Shown one piece after another: positions 39,575 to 50,235 of a stretch of 64,000 bases of DNA (position 1 is its first letter; each line of letters starts with the position of its first letter). The position numbers were made by a program, and so were the translations under genes. The notes below the pieces were generated by a model. The model was not told where the DNA came from, did no database searches, and saw nothing but the letters and a program-made list of their open reading frames with translations. The stretch comes from Brettanomyces bruxellensis (lineage: Eukaryota > Ascomycota > Pichiomycetes > Pichiales > Pichiaceae): the NCBI RefSeq assembly GCF_011074885.1, contig NC_054689.1, positions 372,001 through 436,000 of the forward strand. Direction: 5' to 3'.

Positions 39575-41023
39575 ATGACTACAGACTCAAGTTATTTCAC
39601 AGACCAGATTCAGGCTAGGTGCCGTGATCCAATCCCATATACTGTGTATTATGGGACTTTCGCACACACGCCAATACTCGGATCAATGGAAGTGATGCCG
39701 AAAACAGCCATCGGTGTGGATAATACCGGACTTATCACATTCATCGAAAAGAGCTTCCAAGGTGATCTATTGAAGCTTGGAGTGGAAAAGTTTGGCGTGG
39801 AAGAAGGCAGTGTCAAGGTTGTGGACAAGTCTGGAAGTGAGACCAAGTTCTTCTTTCCAGGATTTATCGACACGCACATCCATGCACCACAATATCCCAA
39901 CAACGGTATATTTGGAGAGACAACTTTGTTAGACTGGCTTAATATATACACGTATCCGCTTGAATCATCCTTTAAAGATGCTGCAGTTGCACATGAAGTG
40001 TATTCAAGAGTAGTGAATCGCACACTTGAGTGTGGAACCACCACTGCTGCATATTATGGCACAATTCATACTCGTGCGACTGAAATATTGGCAGATTCAG
40101 CCCTGAAAGCAGGTCAACGTGCTTTAATCGGCAAGTCCTGTATGAACGACCATTCCCCCAGCTTTTACTGCGAAACAACCGAGGAGAGTAAGCAGGGAAC
40201 GCTCGATTTAATGAATTATGCGCATAAAAGAGACCCGAGTGGAGAATTAATACAGGCTATCATTACTCCGAGATTTGCCGCCTCGTGTACGGATGAGCTT
40301 ATGAGATGGCTTGGCGACTTACGAAAGAGCAAGAACTGCTATTGTCAAACACATCTCTCGGAAAATCATCGGGAGATAAGGTGGATGGCCCAGCTTTTTC
40401 CTCAGTATGACAGTTATACTGACATATACTACCAGACGGGTCTTTTGGGCAGAAAAACTATTCTTGCTCATTGTATTCATCTCACAGATGACGAGAGAGA
40501 TCTTCTTGTGAAGACTGGGGCTGGAGTTTCACACTGTCCAACTTCTAATTCATCTATCACCTCTGGTGAAGCCAGAATCCGTTGGTTGCTCAATAGTGGG
40601 ATCAATGTGAGCTTGGGAACAGACTGCTCTGGTGGATTTTCTCCCTCCATTCTTGAAGTTGCAAGACACGCACTTCTAGTTTCTCATCATCTAGTTATGT
40701 CTACACATAACGACAAGGAGAAGCTCAGCGTTAAGGATGTGCTTTATTTGGCAACCATGGGTGGAGCCAACGTGCTAAACTTGTCTGACAAGCTTGGATC
40801 TTTTGCAGTTGGCAAACGGTTTGATGCCCAGCTGATCGAGTTGTGCAATCGGGACTCCAATATTGACATTTTCGACTTTCAGAGACCCAGATGGGGGTCC
40901 CAGGATCCTAAAGTCTCGCACACGAGGTTTGACAATCTGATATGCAAGTGGCTTTTTAACGGAGATGACCGGAATGTTGATCGTGTGTACGTAAACGGAA
41001 GACCCGTGATATATAGAGTGTGA
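39575..41023 (+). CDS. GUD1: Guanine deaminase
   Basis: 482 residues, amidohydrolase superfamily. Metal ligands: D99-T-H101-I-H103 (F-I-D-T-H-I-H-A-P-Q), a later His in Q-T-H-L-S-E-N, A-H-C-I-H-L, and the catalytic Asp in G-T-D-C-S-G-G. The H-A-P-Q-Y and S-H-C-P-T-S-N blocks are typical of guanine deaminase rather than other amidohydrolases. It converts guanine to xanthine plus ammonia in the cytosol. The length matches S. cerevisiae Gud1 (489 residues). The gene is convergent with SSU72 (189 bp gap). Confidence 0.94.
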   Translation: MTTDSSYFTDQIQARCRDPIPYTVYYGTFAHTPILGSMEVMPKTAIGVDNTGLITFIEKSFQGDLLKLGVEKFGVEEGSVKVVDKSGSETKFFFPGFIDTHIHAPQYPNNGIFGETTLLDWLNIYTYPLESSFKDAAVAHEVYSRVVNRTLECGTTTAAYYGTIHTRATEILADSALKAGQRALIGKSCMNDHSPSFYCETTEESKQGTLDLMNYAHKRDPSGELIQAIITPRFAASCTDELMRWLGDLRKSKNCYCQTHLSENHREIRWMAQLFPQYDSYTDIYYQTGLLGRKTILAHCIHLTDDERDLLVKTGAGVSHCPTSNSSITSGEARIRWLLNSGINVSLGTDCSGGFSPSILEVARHALLVSHHLVMSTHNDKEKLSVKDVLYLATMGGANVLNLSDKLGSFAVGKRFDAQLIELCNRDSNIDIFDFQRPRWGSQDPKVSHTRFDNLICKWLFNGDDRNVDRVYVNGRPVIYRV

Positions 41024-41212
41024 TTGGCTGAATCACGAAGAACTTTGCTACAGGATACTAATTTTTGTTTTCTCTATTTCTTTCTTTTCAAGTCTGTAAT
41101 CTAAATTTTGACAGCCAGCAATGAATCCCAAAGCTGCATCATAGAATGCAGCGGGATGTTGGGCCTCCTAATATACAAAGCACTAATAAGAATAGCAATC
41201 ACTATATACGTA

Positions 41213-41914
41213 TCAATGGTAGCAAAGAGCATGAAGAAGCGGGAGATTCGGATATTTCTTTTGCCATGTAGTTATCAAGTCTGGTATTCTATCCTCAAAC
41301 GGCTCAGCATCGGCTTCTCCCCCCGCCAGCTGCTTGTAGCCTTCTTGATATGCCGAATTGAGCATATTTGCAAGATCTAATATTGCACGACCTCCTGCAC
41401 GCGCACTTTCGTGATCATCTCGTATATCGACGTTAAAACAGTACACAATGCTGTTCACCGAGTCTGGATCAAAGTAGTTCCGCGTCAAATAGTCATCCAC
41501 AACTGAATCGAAGCATCTCTCTTCGCATGTTATCACCACTTGGAAATCTAACTCATCTTTAAATCCAGGATGCTCATCCGAGTCAAGTACTTGTAGCGGC
41601 TGATTATAGTAAGGCCATCTTTCAGGGGCCTTTTTCACCTTGATGTTCCTCTTCGTCATATCCAACACTCCGTTGCTTTTGTGCATCTTGAGATCTTGTG
41701 AGTTGAGAACTTCCATTATTTTTGTATATGGTGTTCCAAACGAGAAAACATTCGGCCGATCAATAGATGGTCCAGGAAGCCTTACAGCAGACCCTGTACC
41801 ATATGATCTCACCAGATATCCGTGTTCCTTCAACACTTTGTGAGCTTCCATGGATCTGTTATTGTTAGAAGCACAAACTGTGCAAAATTTCAGTGCTGGT
41901 ATTGAAGCAGGCAT
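41213..41914 (-). CDS. SSU72: RNA polymerase II CTD phosphatase Ssu72
   Basis: 233 residues from the ATG at 41914; an in-frame extension upstream starts at TTG and is unlikely to be translated. The low-molecular-weight phosphatase-like P-loop C14-A-S-N-N-N-R20-S fits C-x5-R. Further family blocks are S-Y-G-T-G-S-A-V-R-L-P-G-P, F-G-T-P-Y and V-I-T-C-E-E-R-C-F-D. N-V-D-I-R-D-D-H-E contains the catalytic Asp region. Ssu72 removes phosphate from Ser5 and Ser7 of the CTD and is part of the cleavage and polyadenylation factor. It is slightly longer than the 206-residue S. cerevisiae protein owing to a C-terminal insert near A-G-G-E-A-D-A. Confidence 0.94.
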   Translation of the reverse strand: MPASIPALKFCTVCASNNNRSMEAHKVLKEHGYLVRSYGTGSAVRLPGPSIDRPNVFSFGTPYTKIMEVLNSQDLKMHKSNGVLDMTKRNIKVKKAPERWPYYNQPLQVLDSDEHPGFKDELDFQVVITCEERCFDSVVDDYLTRNYFDPDSVNSIVYCFNVDIRDDHESARAGGRAILDLANMLNSAYQEGYKQLAGGEADAEPFEDRIPDLITTWQKKYPNLPLLHALCYH

Positions 41915-42438
41915 GATGTACAGAGATTGATGCGAAAAGGGAATCAAAATTCGGCCAGTATTAATTTTTCTGATGCCTTGCAAGTAATGTGTAATGTGTC
42001 TAACTAATTGTTAAATGCTTTAAACAAATGCGGTGCGTAATATATATATATATTGCTTATCTTCTACTGCTATCGCTGTTCTCCTGACTAGGCAGAATAG
42101 GGGAATTATCTGTCATTGTTCTGCTACATTTCGATCTTTAATTTTTTTTTCTCTCTCTCTCAAGTGTTCGACACATCCGTACATCCAAAAGAGCATCTGT
42201 CTCTCATATGACCCTCTTTTCTGGTTTCCCTTATCGCAGGGGACCTCGCACTATTGTAATACAAACCTTCTTTAAGCTTTTTCAAAGTGTGAAAATCCCG
42301 TAGTTCTTTTTGACAATTGTCGATCAACAAAAGCATATCACTGTTGGTAATGTTCCGTTCTTTCATTATTATTGGACCGGTTTAGTATATCAAAGGTGAC
42401 ATTCGAGTTTTCATTCTGCACATCCCAACGTCAATAGC
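41915..42438. other. Divergent promoter SSU72/SLP1
   Basis: 524 bp. A 68-residue ATG-started minus-strand frame (42160-42366) contains a helical stretch (L-L-L-I-D-N-C-Q-K-E-L-R-D) but no recognised family and no splice signals. It is left uncalled. A CT-rich tract runs 42140-42165. Confidence 0.45.
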
Positions 42439-45024
42439 ATGAATTTACCATTATTTGCAATTTTTCTCTGTCTGTTCATTTGCTCTGATGCCAATCAAAA
42501 TGATGAAACAAACAACAAATCTGATTCACGAAGTGAGCACATTATTAATCAAAACAGCTCAAATAATAGAATTTCACATGATGTGCTAAGCATATCACCA
42601 AATATATCAATTAGCATACCGAGGTCCATTAGTACAATCGATGATACTTCAAGTAGCTGTATCAGTCAAATTTCACACTTGCCGCATTTCACAACGCTAA
42701 CAGATTCGTCAAAGTTAATTCATAGCATTTCATTCACTGGGTTATCTAGTTTTACAAGTAATGTTGATAACAGTGAAACACCATCTTCTGCAGAATATTC
42801 ACGCCTAACATCCGATCTATCAGTATCTCTTTCCTCAACAGGCAGACGTTTATTGACTACACTGACCAATGGATCAACTTCTGAATCAGAGAAGATACAG
42901 GTTGCTTTAAGAAATGATTATGTGAATCAAAGTTCCGAAAGTTCATATTCTTCCATTCAAAGTATAAATAAGTCATATAAAATGCCTGAATCATTTTCTC
43001 ACGCTAAAAGAGATACCTTCGTTGATTCTACGATTCTCAGCCAATCACATCAGGAAAATTCATCCAGCACAATGTTGGATTCTCAATTTATCTCGAACAC
43101 AACTGCAACAGTTCTTGCATCTCCAGAAAAGATTCCAGTACTGCTCAACATTTCGGACGAAGAGGCAACAGGTGACGTTATTGCAGAGCAGGCGCTAAAT
43201 CAAGGCCTTGAGAATTTGACTGATGTGTTAAACTCAAGTGATCATGAGCCGGTGCTGACAAACGAGGAAAAAGCATACTTCATCACTTTTGAGGAGTGGA
43301 AAAGGCAGAAGATAGCTCAGGAATTGAAAGAAAGAGCAAAAAGAAAGGAATCGGAGGATGGGAAGCAGAAGAGAATCAAGGCAAACAGAGCTCAGGGGCA
43401 GAATAGTAATCTGGATTACCCATTCGGTGAGGAAATGGAGTTTGAGGCTTCACTATTCACGGATGATGATACTGGTTCTTCTGATAATGATAAATCCTAC
43501 AAAGGAAGATTCAACTATGCTAGTTTGGACTGCGCCGCTACAATAGTGAAGACAAATAAAGAAGCCAAGGGTGCTACTGCAATTTTAAACGCCAACAAGG
43601 ACACGTATCTTCTCAATCAGTGTAAGGCCAGTAACAGCTTTGTGATAGTTGAACTGTGTGAGGATATATTGATTGACGAGGTTCTGATTGGAAATTTCGA
43701 GTTCTTTTCGTCCGTGTTCAAGGATATCAGGGTTTCAGTAAGTGACAGGTATCCGTCTCCGGATTGGAAAGTGATTGGTGAATTCACAGCCAAGAATCTC
43801 AGAAACCTTCAAACGTTTCACATTTCCGACCCAAAGATATGGGCCAAGTTTCTAAAGGTAGAGTTTCTTTCGCATTACGGAAATGAGTACTACTGCCCTA
43901 TTTCTTCACTTCAGGTGCACGGGAAAACTATGATGGAGCAGTTTAAGGAAGAAACACACCAGCCATCAATTGCAAAAGAGCTACGTGACATTTCCGTCGA
44001 TGAGATTGCAAATGGCAATTTGCAAAATGCAGGTGAGGATAGGAATGTCACCCCTGAAGTACAGCAGGAGGTTGAGCCTGAGAATTGCGTTATTCGACCT
44101 CATTTGGGACTTGAGCAGTTTCTTGAGCAGCGAAAAAACCTTCAGGCTGCAATCTGCGTCCAGAATTTCACTGATGAAGTTGCAAATAGCAGTATGAGCA
44201 GTATATCGCGAAACGGATTAATTGATGCTCCAACTTCGAGTGCTGCTAATATTCAAGAATCCATATATCAGAACATCATCAAACGGTTGTCTGTATTGGA
44301 ATCAAATGCAACTCTTTCTCTCCTCTACATTGAGGAACAATCTAAGATTCTTTCTGCTGCTTTTGAGAGCTTGGAAAGCAGACAGAGCAAAAGCTTTGAT
44401 GGTTTAATCGGGCAAATGAATGCAACAGTGCAGAGCCAGATTTCCAATTTCAAAAGACTCAACTCGGAACTCTCAGAAAACTTCGAGCAGTTTTTCAACT
44501 ATCAGAACAGCCGTTTTCAAAATGTCTTGCTATCCAATGAGGATCGATTGGATCGGTTTCAACGGTCGCTCAACTTTCAGAAGAAGATGAACTTTCTAAG
44601 CTTGGTGATCATCATCTTCCTTCTTGCATACATTATATCGATGAATAATGGAACGGATGCCGATTATATTTATTCTCTTCCTAATTCTCCTGCCAATGCA
44701 GCGAATGATGCTACTAGAACACATTTAAAGTTACATGCTCGGCAAAACTCTCCAAATAAGGCCGACTCAAGCGAGTCATCATTATCAGAGACATCTATTC
44801 CACATAAAGCACAGGATTTTGTTGACCGGATATTCCATCGGCAAAGACCAGGAGGAAGTGATACGGATGAAAGTGAGAATGAGACCACACACTTGGAGAA
44901 GAGTAGCCAAATAGAAGTGGTATCTGTGCAACTAGCACAGAGTAAAAAAGAAGAATGTGAAAGAGAGAAGGAGAACATGAAGCCAGGTGAAAATAAGAAA
45001 GAATATGAAAGCACAAAAAAGTAA
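42439..45024 (+). CDS. SLP1: SUN-domain ER membrane protein Slp1
   Basis: 861 residues. A signal peptide (about 1-18) is followed by a ~270-residue Ser/Thr/Asn-rich lumenal region. An acidic linker leads to the SUN-like domain at about 355-500: Y-A-S-L-D-C-A-A-T-I, F-V-I-V-E-L-C-E-D-I-L-I-D-E, I-G-N-F-E-F-F-S-S, and H-Y-G-N-E-Y-Y-C-P-I-S-S-L. A coiled-coil region precedes a transmembrane helix at about 717-737, and the C-terminal ~125 residues are cytosolic and charged. The layout matches S. cerevisiae Slp1, which with Emp65 protects soluble ER proteins from degradation; the mid-protein SUN domain is typical of the Slp1/OPT family. The serine-rich N-terminus is longer than in S. cerevisiae. 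Confidence 0.9.
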   Translation: MNLPLFAIFLCLFICSDANQNDETNNKSDSRSEHIINQNSSNNRISHDVLSISPNISISIPRSISTIDDTSSSCISQISHLPHFTTLTDSSKLIHSISFTGLSSFTSNVDNSETPSSAEYSRLTSDLSVSLSSTGRRLLTTLTNGSTSESEKIQVALRNDYVNQSSESSYSSIQSINKSYKMPESFSHAKRDTFVDSTILSQSHQENSSSTMLDSQFISNTTATVLASPEKIPVLLNISDEEATGDVIAEQALNQGLENLTDVLNSSDHEPVLTNEEKAYFITFEEWKRQKIAQELKERAKRKESEDGKQKRIKANRAQGQNSNLDYPFGEEMEFEASLFTDDDTGSSDNDKSYKGRFNYASLDCAATIVKTNKEAKGATAILNANKDTYLLNQCKASNSFVIVELCEDILIDEVLIGNFEFFSSVFKDIRVSVSDRYPSPDWKVIGEFTAKNLRNLQTFHISDPKIWAKFLKVEFLSHYGNEYYCPISSLQVHGKTMMEQFKEETHQPSIAKELRDISVDEIANGNLQNAGEDRNVTPEVQQEVEPENCVIRPHLGLEQFLEQRKNLQAAICVQNFTDEVANSSMSSISRNGLIDAPTSSAANIQESIYQNIIKRLSVLESNATLSLLYIEEQSKILSAAFESLESRQSKSFDGLIGQMNATVQSQISNFKRLNSELSENFEQFFNYQNSRFQNVLLSNEDRLDRFQRSLNFQKKMNFLSLVIIIFLLAYIISMNNGTDADYIYSLPNSPANAANDATRTHLKLHARQNSPNKADSSESSLSETSIPHKAQDFVDRIFHRQRPGGSDTDESENETTHLEKSSQIEVVSVQLAQSKKEECEREKENMKPGENKKEYESTKK

Positions 45025-45304
45025 CTAATGCCTGGTTACAGAATAGAGTCGCAGCTTCCGTTTTTTTTTTTTTCAATAATATAAATGCATTAATAATAGT
45101 AGAACAGAATTAGAGCAATATGGTAAAGAAAAGATTATCGTTATAGAAAAGATCGAACTAAAAGTTGGTAGTTTTTGCATCTATGTAGATGGCTGAGACA
45201 TTTAGCTAATATGCAGAATGAAATGCCGTTTATCGTATTAAGCAGAGGGCAACAAGTATGACAGCAAGTAGTGCAAATTGCAATCAAGCATGTACCTGTC
45301 GAAT

Positions 45305-46801
45305 TTAATTTGCGTCCACATATGGAGACGAGCTTGGACACGTTTGTCTAGGAGACCCCGTTTTGTATATTCCTTCATCATACGAGTAATCGCATGTAGT
45401 CTGAGATGATGCTGAGCTGAAAGACGAAATGTTGGAAGGCGAACTTGATGGTGAAGAAAACGACTTCGTGGCCATTGGAGACTGGCAAATTGGATTAATA
45501 TATTGTATTGCCTGCTCTGTAACGAACTCGAGGCTTGAGTCAAAGTTAAGAAGCAAGTTAGAGAGATCGAATGCGAAATCCGACACTGTGCTCGAGTCTG
45601 GGTCCACCTGCAAACTCTTCGAGTCCAATTCACGAAGATGATTCTCCACTATGAACTTCTTGACCACTGCAGTGACTCCCAAAGGAGTATATTTCTCTAT
45701 CATGACGTCCGAAGGGTTCAAAGCCAATTTCAGCAGCAGCAACGAGAGCTTTCTGACTTCATTAATCGTCGAAAGACCCCGGAAGCCGCTTACAAATGGT
45801 CCGTACTGGAATACACGTCCAGAATCCTTGTTTTCCGCTTCACACTCGTCTGTGGATTCAGAATCATCGTCGAAAAAGCGAGATGTCACTTTTTTGGGAG
45901 TCACTGGAGTTGGGAGTTGTCCAAATGGAGGAATTATGGAGCCCTGCGACTTGCTGAGAGCCTCAAAACGCCGCGTTCTGTTTGCATTTATCGTGCTGAC
46001 ACGGAATATGTGGTAGACCCGGTTTGTGTACTTGGCACCGGAGTCAACTCCAAGGATCGAGCATGCAAGCAAGAATGAGGTTATGGCAACTAAGGATGGG
46101 CTGAAAGTCAAAAAGCTACGCTCGTAAAGTGACAACTCACAGAAATATCTCGCAACTGCAAGAACTGCACTCACAATCTGCGAATTGCACCTATAATCGG
46201 CAATTGGCTTGTCTAGACGCTCTTTCCCGTCTGGATCTGCAAACCTCACGCACAGTTGAAGCACACTTTCCATCGAACAATGACCTATTGTCCAATCTAG
46301 AGTGCTGAGGATGTGAACTTCCATCTCTTTAAACATACTCTCCTCATACACGTTTGAGCACATCATCTTCAGCTCACTCAAACTTGGCACACGAGATTTC
46401 TTGTCTTCATACTTGGCCGCAATCCATAACGCAGTGCATCCAATCAACTGATAATGCTGCTTAAAGGCTATTCTCTTGGCACAGTATCTGTCAATAATAT
46501 TCCAGCAGAGGAAAAGCGTCTCCGGCTTCAACTTTAGTGATGCATGTATCTGGATGATGAAATTCACAAGATATGGGCGCATGAACCACTTCACTTCAGG
46601 TTGCAGGTCAATCATTGAAGGATTAACCTTTGAGGCTTCTTCCAAAGTGCTGAGATGCGAGGTAATGCTTGGAATGTATTCGTTTTCAATGACTCTATTC
46701 TCGAAATTTTCGATGCATTCAAGCCTAGGGGAGTATCTTCTGCCAGATCCCCTTTTGGGAGGACCATATTGGATCCTATGACTTTTTAAATGGGAATTCA
46801 T
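45305..46801 (-). CDS. G1 cyclin (Cln family)
   Basis: 498 residues. The N-terminal cyclin fold (about 65-195) contains M-R-P-Y-L-V-N-F-I-I-Q-I-H, L-F-L-C-W-N-I-I-D-R-Y, and G-C-T-A-L-W-I-A-A-K-Y-E-D-K-K-S-R-V-P. A second helical repeat lies at about 200-300. The sequence then becomes Ser/Pro-rich with S-S-P-S-S-S runs, consistent with PEST-type turnover. It resembles Cln/Ccn1/Cln3-type G1 cyclins more than B-type cyclins, but I cannot say which CLN it is. Cln cyclins activate Cdc28 at Start. A TATATAA on the gene's strand at 46963-46969 is a candidate TATA box. SWI6, a regulator of G1 cyclin transcription, is 14 kb away. Confidence 0.85.
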   Translation of the reverse strand: MNSHLKSHRIQYGPPKRGSGRRYSPRLECIENFENRVIENEYIPSITSHLSTLEEASKVNPSMIDLQPEVKWFMRPYLVNFIIQIHASLKLKPETLFLCWNIIDRYCAKRIAFKQHYQLIGCTALWIAAKYEDKKSRVPSLSELKMMCSNVYEESMFKEMEVHILSTLDWTIGHCSMESVLQLCVRFADPDGKERLDKPIADYRCNSQIVSAVLAVARYFCELSLYERSFLTFSPSLVAITSFLLACSILGVDSGAKYTNRVYHIFRVSTINANRTRRFEALSKSQGSIIPPFGQLPTPVTPKKVTSRFFDDDSESTDECEAENKDSGRVFQYGPFVSGFRGLSTINEVRKLSLLLLKLALNPSDVMIEKYTPLGVTAVVKKFIVENHLRELDSKSLQVDPDSSTVSDFAFDLSNLLLNFDSSLEFVTEQAIQYINPICQSPMATKSFSSPSSSPSNISSFSSASSQTTCDYSYDEGIYKTGSPRQTCPSSSPYVDAN

Positions 46802-49608
46802 GGTTGGTTCTTGATCCGGGTAAATGAGTCTGAAATATACTCTGACGCTTCAAAAAAATGCTAATTTGGCCTCAGGAAATGCTAATGCTGACAGATGATC
46901 TGATTCTGTGTCTGTGTATTTGTGCACTTTGTTTAATTGTGTTTGTCTCACTCTTTTCTCTATTATATACTTCGAAGAGGGGATGAAATAAAATCCTTGT
47001 TTTCCTTGTTTTTTTTGTTTTTTTTTCAACTATGATCCCTCGGAACTGCGAGCTGAGGGTTGGAATGGGAATATTCGAGGCTGAACTTAAAGCAGGAAGA
47101 AATTTTTGATGTGCAGTTAGGCCCTAAGTTAAGAATAAAAAAAAAGTTATGCCCGGGGCGATGGATCTATAAATATGCAACGGTCAAAGATATGAGGGGT
47201 CAACTGTTTTCACAAAACTTTCAATCAACAAAATCTGGAGATTGCTGATTGATCGGGTGAGTTGGAAATATGACGTGGAGCAAACAGGTGTGGAAATCAA
47301 AAAAAAATTCCGAGTACCGAGTGTTTAATTCAAAAATGAGTCGGAAAAGAATGAAACGGAATGTTAATGATTGATAGGTAATGAGGGCAGTACTATGGCT
47401 ATGGGACACCTACTATATGAAAAGAGACAGCTTTAGAAAAAGAGACAAGAACTTGGCAAATACCAACAGAAGCGAAATTGATATAATTGAGTCTCGCGAG
47501 TGCAGAAGCTAAAGTTTAAGTATTATCGGTGATTTTTCTAAAGGGTAGGGTACGCTTGAAATGAGGAACGCTTTGAAAAACGCCAAAATGACAAAAAAAG
47601 TTGAATGAAGAAAAAGATGAATAAAAATAGCCAAGCCAGATTAATTATATTACAGAGGAGAAGGGAGCAGCATACTGGAAGGACAAAAGCAAGGGGAAAT
47701 TTAGACGCCGTGCCATTCCAACAAGAAATTTCAATTAAAGGTGAATGAATCCATTCATCACATAAGTGAATCCATCTCCATTGCAGACTTCACATTGCTC
47801 CTGCCTTGCTTCCCGAAGCCAACTCCTTTGCATTAGGCCCCCTTTAATCGGCAAACCCCCTTTCTCGACCCGAAAAACTTTTTTTTCACTTTAATTTGGG
47901 GTGCTCGGCCGCGATTAGGATAAACACAGCGATATTCGCATATTCGCGTTTTGATTTTCCTTTTCTACCATTGTCCTTATTTCCCTTCTGAGCTTTTATG
48001 TCATTGTAAATTTCCTCATTCTCTTAAACCGCGTTCGTTGGCACGAACCATATTCTTTATTCTCTTCAACACTAGTGATGCACTATAACTTTTGTCGAAC
48101 TGTATTATTTTTTCTATACAGACACTTCCCGTGGAATTATAGCAATCCGACTCATTCACGGTTTGGTTTTCATTTTTAATCTATTCTATATGCGGCTGGT
48201 TTTACCTTACTCTTAATTTTACTCATCTGAATACCTTCTTGGTACCTCCCCCATTATACAAATTTGTGATATTCATTTAAATTCATCACTCAAACTTCAA
48301 GATTTCCTTTTAAATCCTACCGTTTATTGATTAAACAACTACTGGTTTTTTGTACTTCCATATTTGTGCTTCCAGTAATCTCGTAATTTTTATCCTTTCT
48401 CCCCCTTAAATGTCCTTCATTCGCTGTGTTCATAATTGTGGTTCCCCGTTCATTCTTGGCCCATCCCAGCAGGAGCGCGACTTTTCCAATTTTGTTTACT
48501 TAAAATTCTTTTTTGGGAAAAGATAAGCACGATTTTGGCGACGTGCATCAGCGCGTTTATTAACGCGGATATTTTTTGTCGTGAGAAGGGAAAATTTTAA
48601 AAAATAAAATGGCTCGAGAGAAGCCTCAACAGGGGTCCAATTTAAAGAGAGAAAAAAATTTCAACGTTAATTTATTCCTAAAACGTCAAAAATAGACGAC
48701 CTATTAGGCAAAGGCCCCTTCTATTTGAAGCCGTACCAAGGCGTCCCTTTATGCGTTCAGACAGTCAAGAAATGACGTGGAATATAGGATATATGTCCTG
48801 GGTGCAAGTTCGTTAAGTTGTACTTATCACTGATGTACGGATAATTTAGTAATTGAAAGCTTTGATGGGCATTGAAAAGCGTAGCTGTGAAATCAATCCA
48901 AACTTGTTTCTTGAATATGTTCATAATGCATATAAAGTATGATAAATAAAATCCTTCCTCTGAAATAGATCAATTATTTCTGTAAAAAGAAGATCCAACT
49001 TCAAATAGAATCTGAACTTGTTAACCTGTGAACAAAATTCTGAAACCAGTTTGTTGACCATTTTGGAGGGACAGATCTAACTAAAATAGTAGGAGATTCA
49101 TGTAAAGTGAAAATATCTTCTTTAAAGTTCTTTATCCTCGGTATTGTTTCATTGATCAAAGATGGAAAATACCGCTGTTTGATATATAATCCCTGCTGAT
49201 TATGATATCCGTATCTGTCATAAGCATCGCGAATTGCAGATAGCTAGCTGATTTCAGCAAGATTCAGAAAAGAAAAAAAAAGTCAATAGGGGAAATCTCC
49301 GAAGACATATTACGGCTGTGCAACTATGTACCGGAGAAATAAAGAAGGATCGATAACTCCGATATCAATTCGATCATCAAAAATAAAAAAGAGCAGGTAT
49401 TGGTAGTTGATAGTAAACCACTGATCATGATCATTGATTGTGCTATTCCTTTTCTTGTTTCCATCCCAAACAAATTACGTATGAAATTACTTTGTACCTA
49501 TAGTAAGGAATGACGAGGGAAAAATATCGTTAAAACTGGAGAATAACGCTGGAAGCAATTAGCTACGAAAAAGAAAGAAGATATATTAGAAGAGAAGAAA
49601 TATTAACT
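46802..49608. other. 2.8 kb gene-free divergent region, cyclin/HAP3
   Basis: No frame exceeds about 65 residues with an ATG and a plausible composition. There is a CCCTC...GAGGG inverted repeat near 47037-47059, CCCCCT runs near 47838 and 47860, three ACGCG cores (separate entry), and A/T tracts. It may hold long cyclin control sequences or an unannotated non-coding RNA. I see no snRNA or snoRNA signature I could defend. Confidence 0.5.
47945..48567. promoter_or_regulatory. MCB-like ACGCG cores in the cyclin/HAP3 intergenic region
   Basis: ACGCG (either strand) at 47945-47949, 48552-48556 and 48563-48567; the last two lie 6 bp apart in opposite orientation. ACGCG is the core of the MBF site and close to SBF sites used by G1 genes. 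They are 1.1-1.8 kb from the cyclin ATG and 1.0-1.7 kb from HAP3, so the link is tentative. Confidence 0.3.
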
Positions 49609-50235
49609 ATGAAAGCGAAAGGAGGAAATAAGGAGGAGGAAGAGTTCCATATAGTAAGAGAGCAAGATAGATATCTTCCGATTGCAAATGGTAAGTATTG
49701 AGTGACGGGGAATGAATTCAAATTGTTGACTTTGCTGTTATATGGATCAGATACTAACATAAATAATATCGATGCAGTTAGCCGTATTATGAGACGAGCA
49801 TTACCATCTTATGGAAAACTGTCAAAAGAAGCCTCCGAGTGTATGCAAGAATGCGTATCAGAGTTTATATCATTTATTACGTCACAATCAGCAGAAAAGT
49901 GCTCGATTGAACGACGAAAGACATTAAATGGTGAAGATATCTTATATTCAATGTACACTCTTGGTTTTGAGAACTATGCCGAGGCTCTTAAAATATATCT
50001 TGCAAAATATCGGGAGTTTGAGCAAGAGGAAAGTGAAATTCGACGGCAGAAGTATTTAATTCGTAAAGAGCAGAAACGTCGAGAAAGATTAGCTAGGAAA
50101 ATGAGCAGCAATTTATCGAATCAAGATACAGCTGGAATGGAAACTTTGTCCTATGATCTCAGCGATGAAGATAATGATTATGAGTTCACTAGCAAAATTT
50201 CCGACGATAAGAGTGAAAGGGATAGCAATATTTGA
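49609..50235 (+). CDS. HAP3: CCAAT-binding factor subunit Hap3 (NF-YB), one intron
   Basis: Exon 1 is 49609-49690 (27 codons plus one base) and exon 2 is 49778-50235. The intron 49691-49777 (87 nt) has GTAAGT, TACTAAC (49752-49758) and GCAG. The spliced product is 179 residues. Exon 1 supplies [11 protein letters not shown], and the join gives N-V-S-R-I-M, the conserved NF-YB start of the histone fold. Then come [11 protein letters not shown], the block from M-Q-E-C-V-S-E-F to [15 protein letters not shown] and [13 protein letters not shown]. Hap3 dimerises with Hap5, and with Hap2 binds CCAAT. The basic/acidic C-terminal tail (about residues 120-179) is extra. The phase-1 intron would hit a TGA if retained. 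Confidence 0.95.
49691..49777 (+). other. HAP3 intron
   Basis: 87 nt with GTAAGT donor, TACTAAC at 49752-49758 and acceptor GATGCAG. It interrupts the Val codon of the N-V-S-R-I-M motif. An in-frame TGA occurs three codons into the intron when read through. Confidence 0.95.

Noticed and set aside
42160..42366. 68-residue minus-strand frame
   Set aside because: ATG present but no recognised family, no splice signals, and it lies inside the SSU72/SLP1 promoter.
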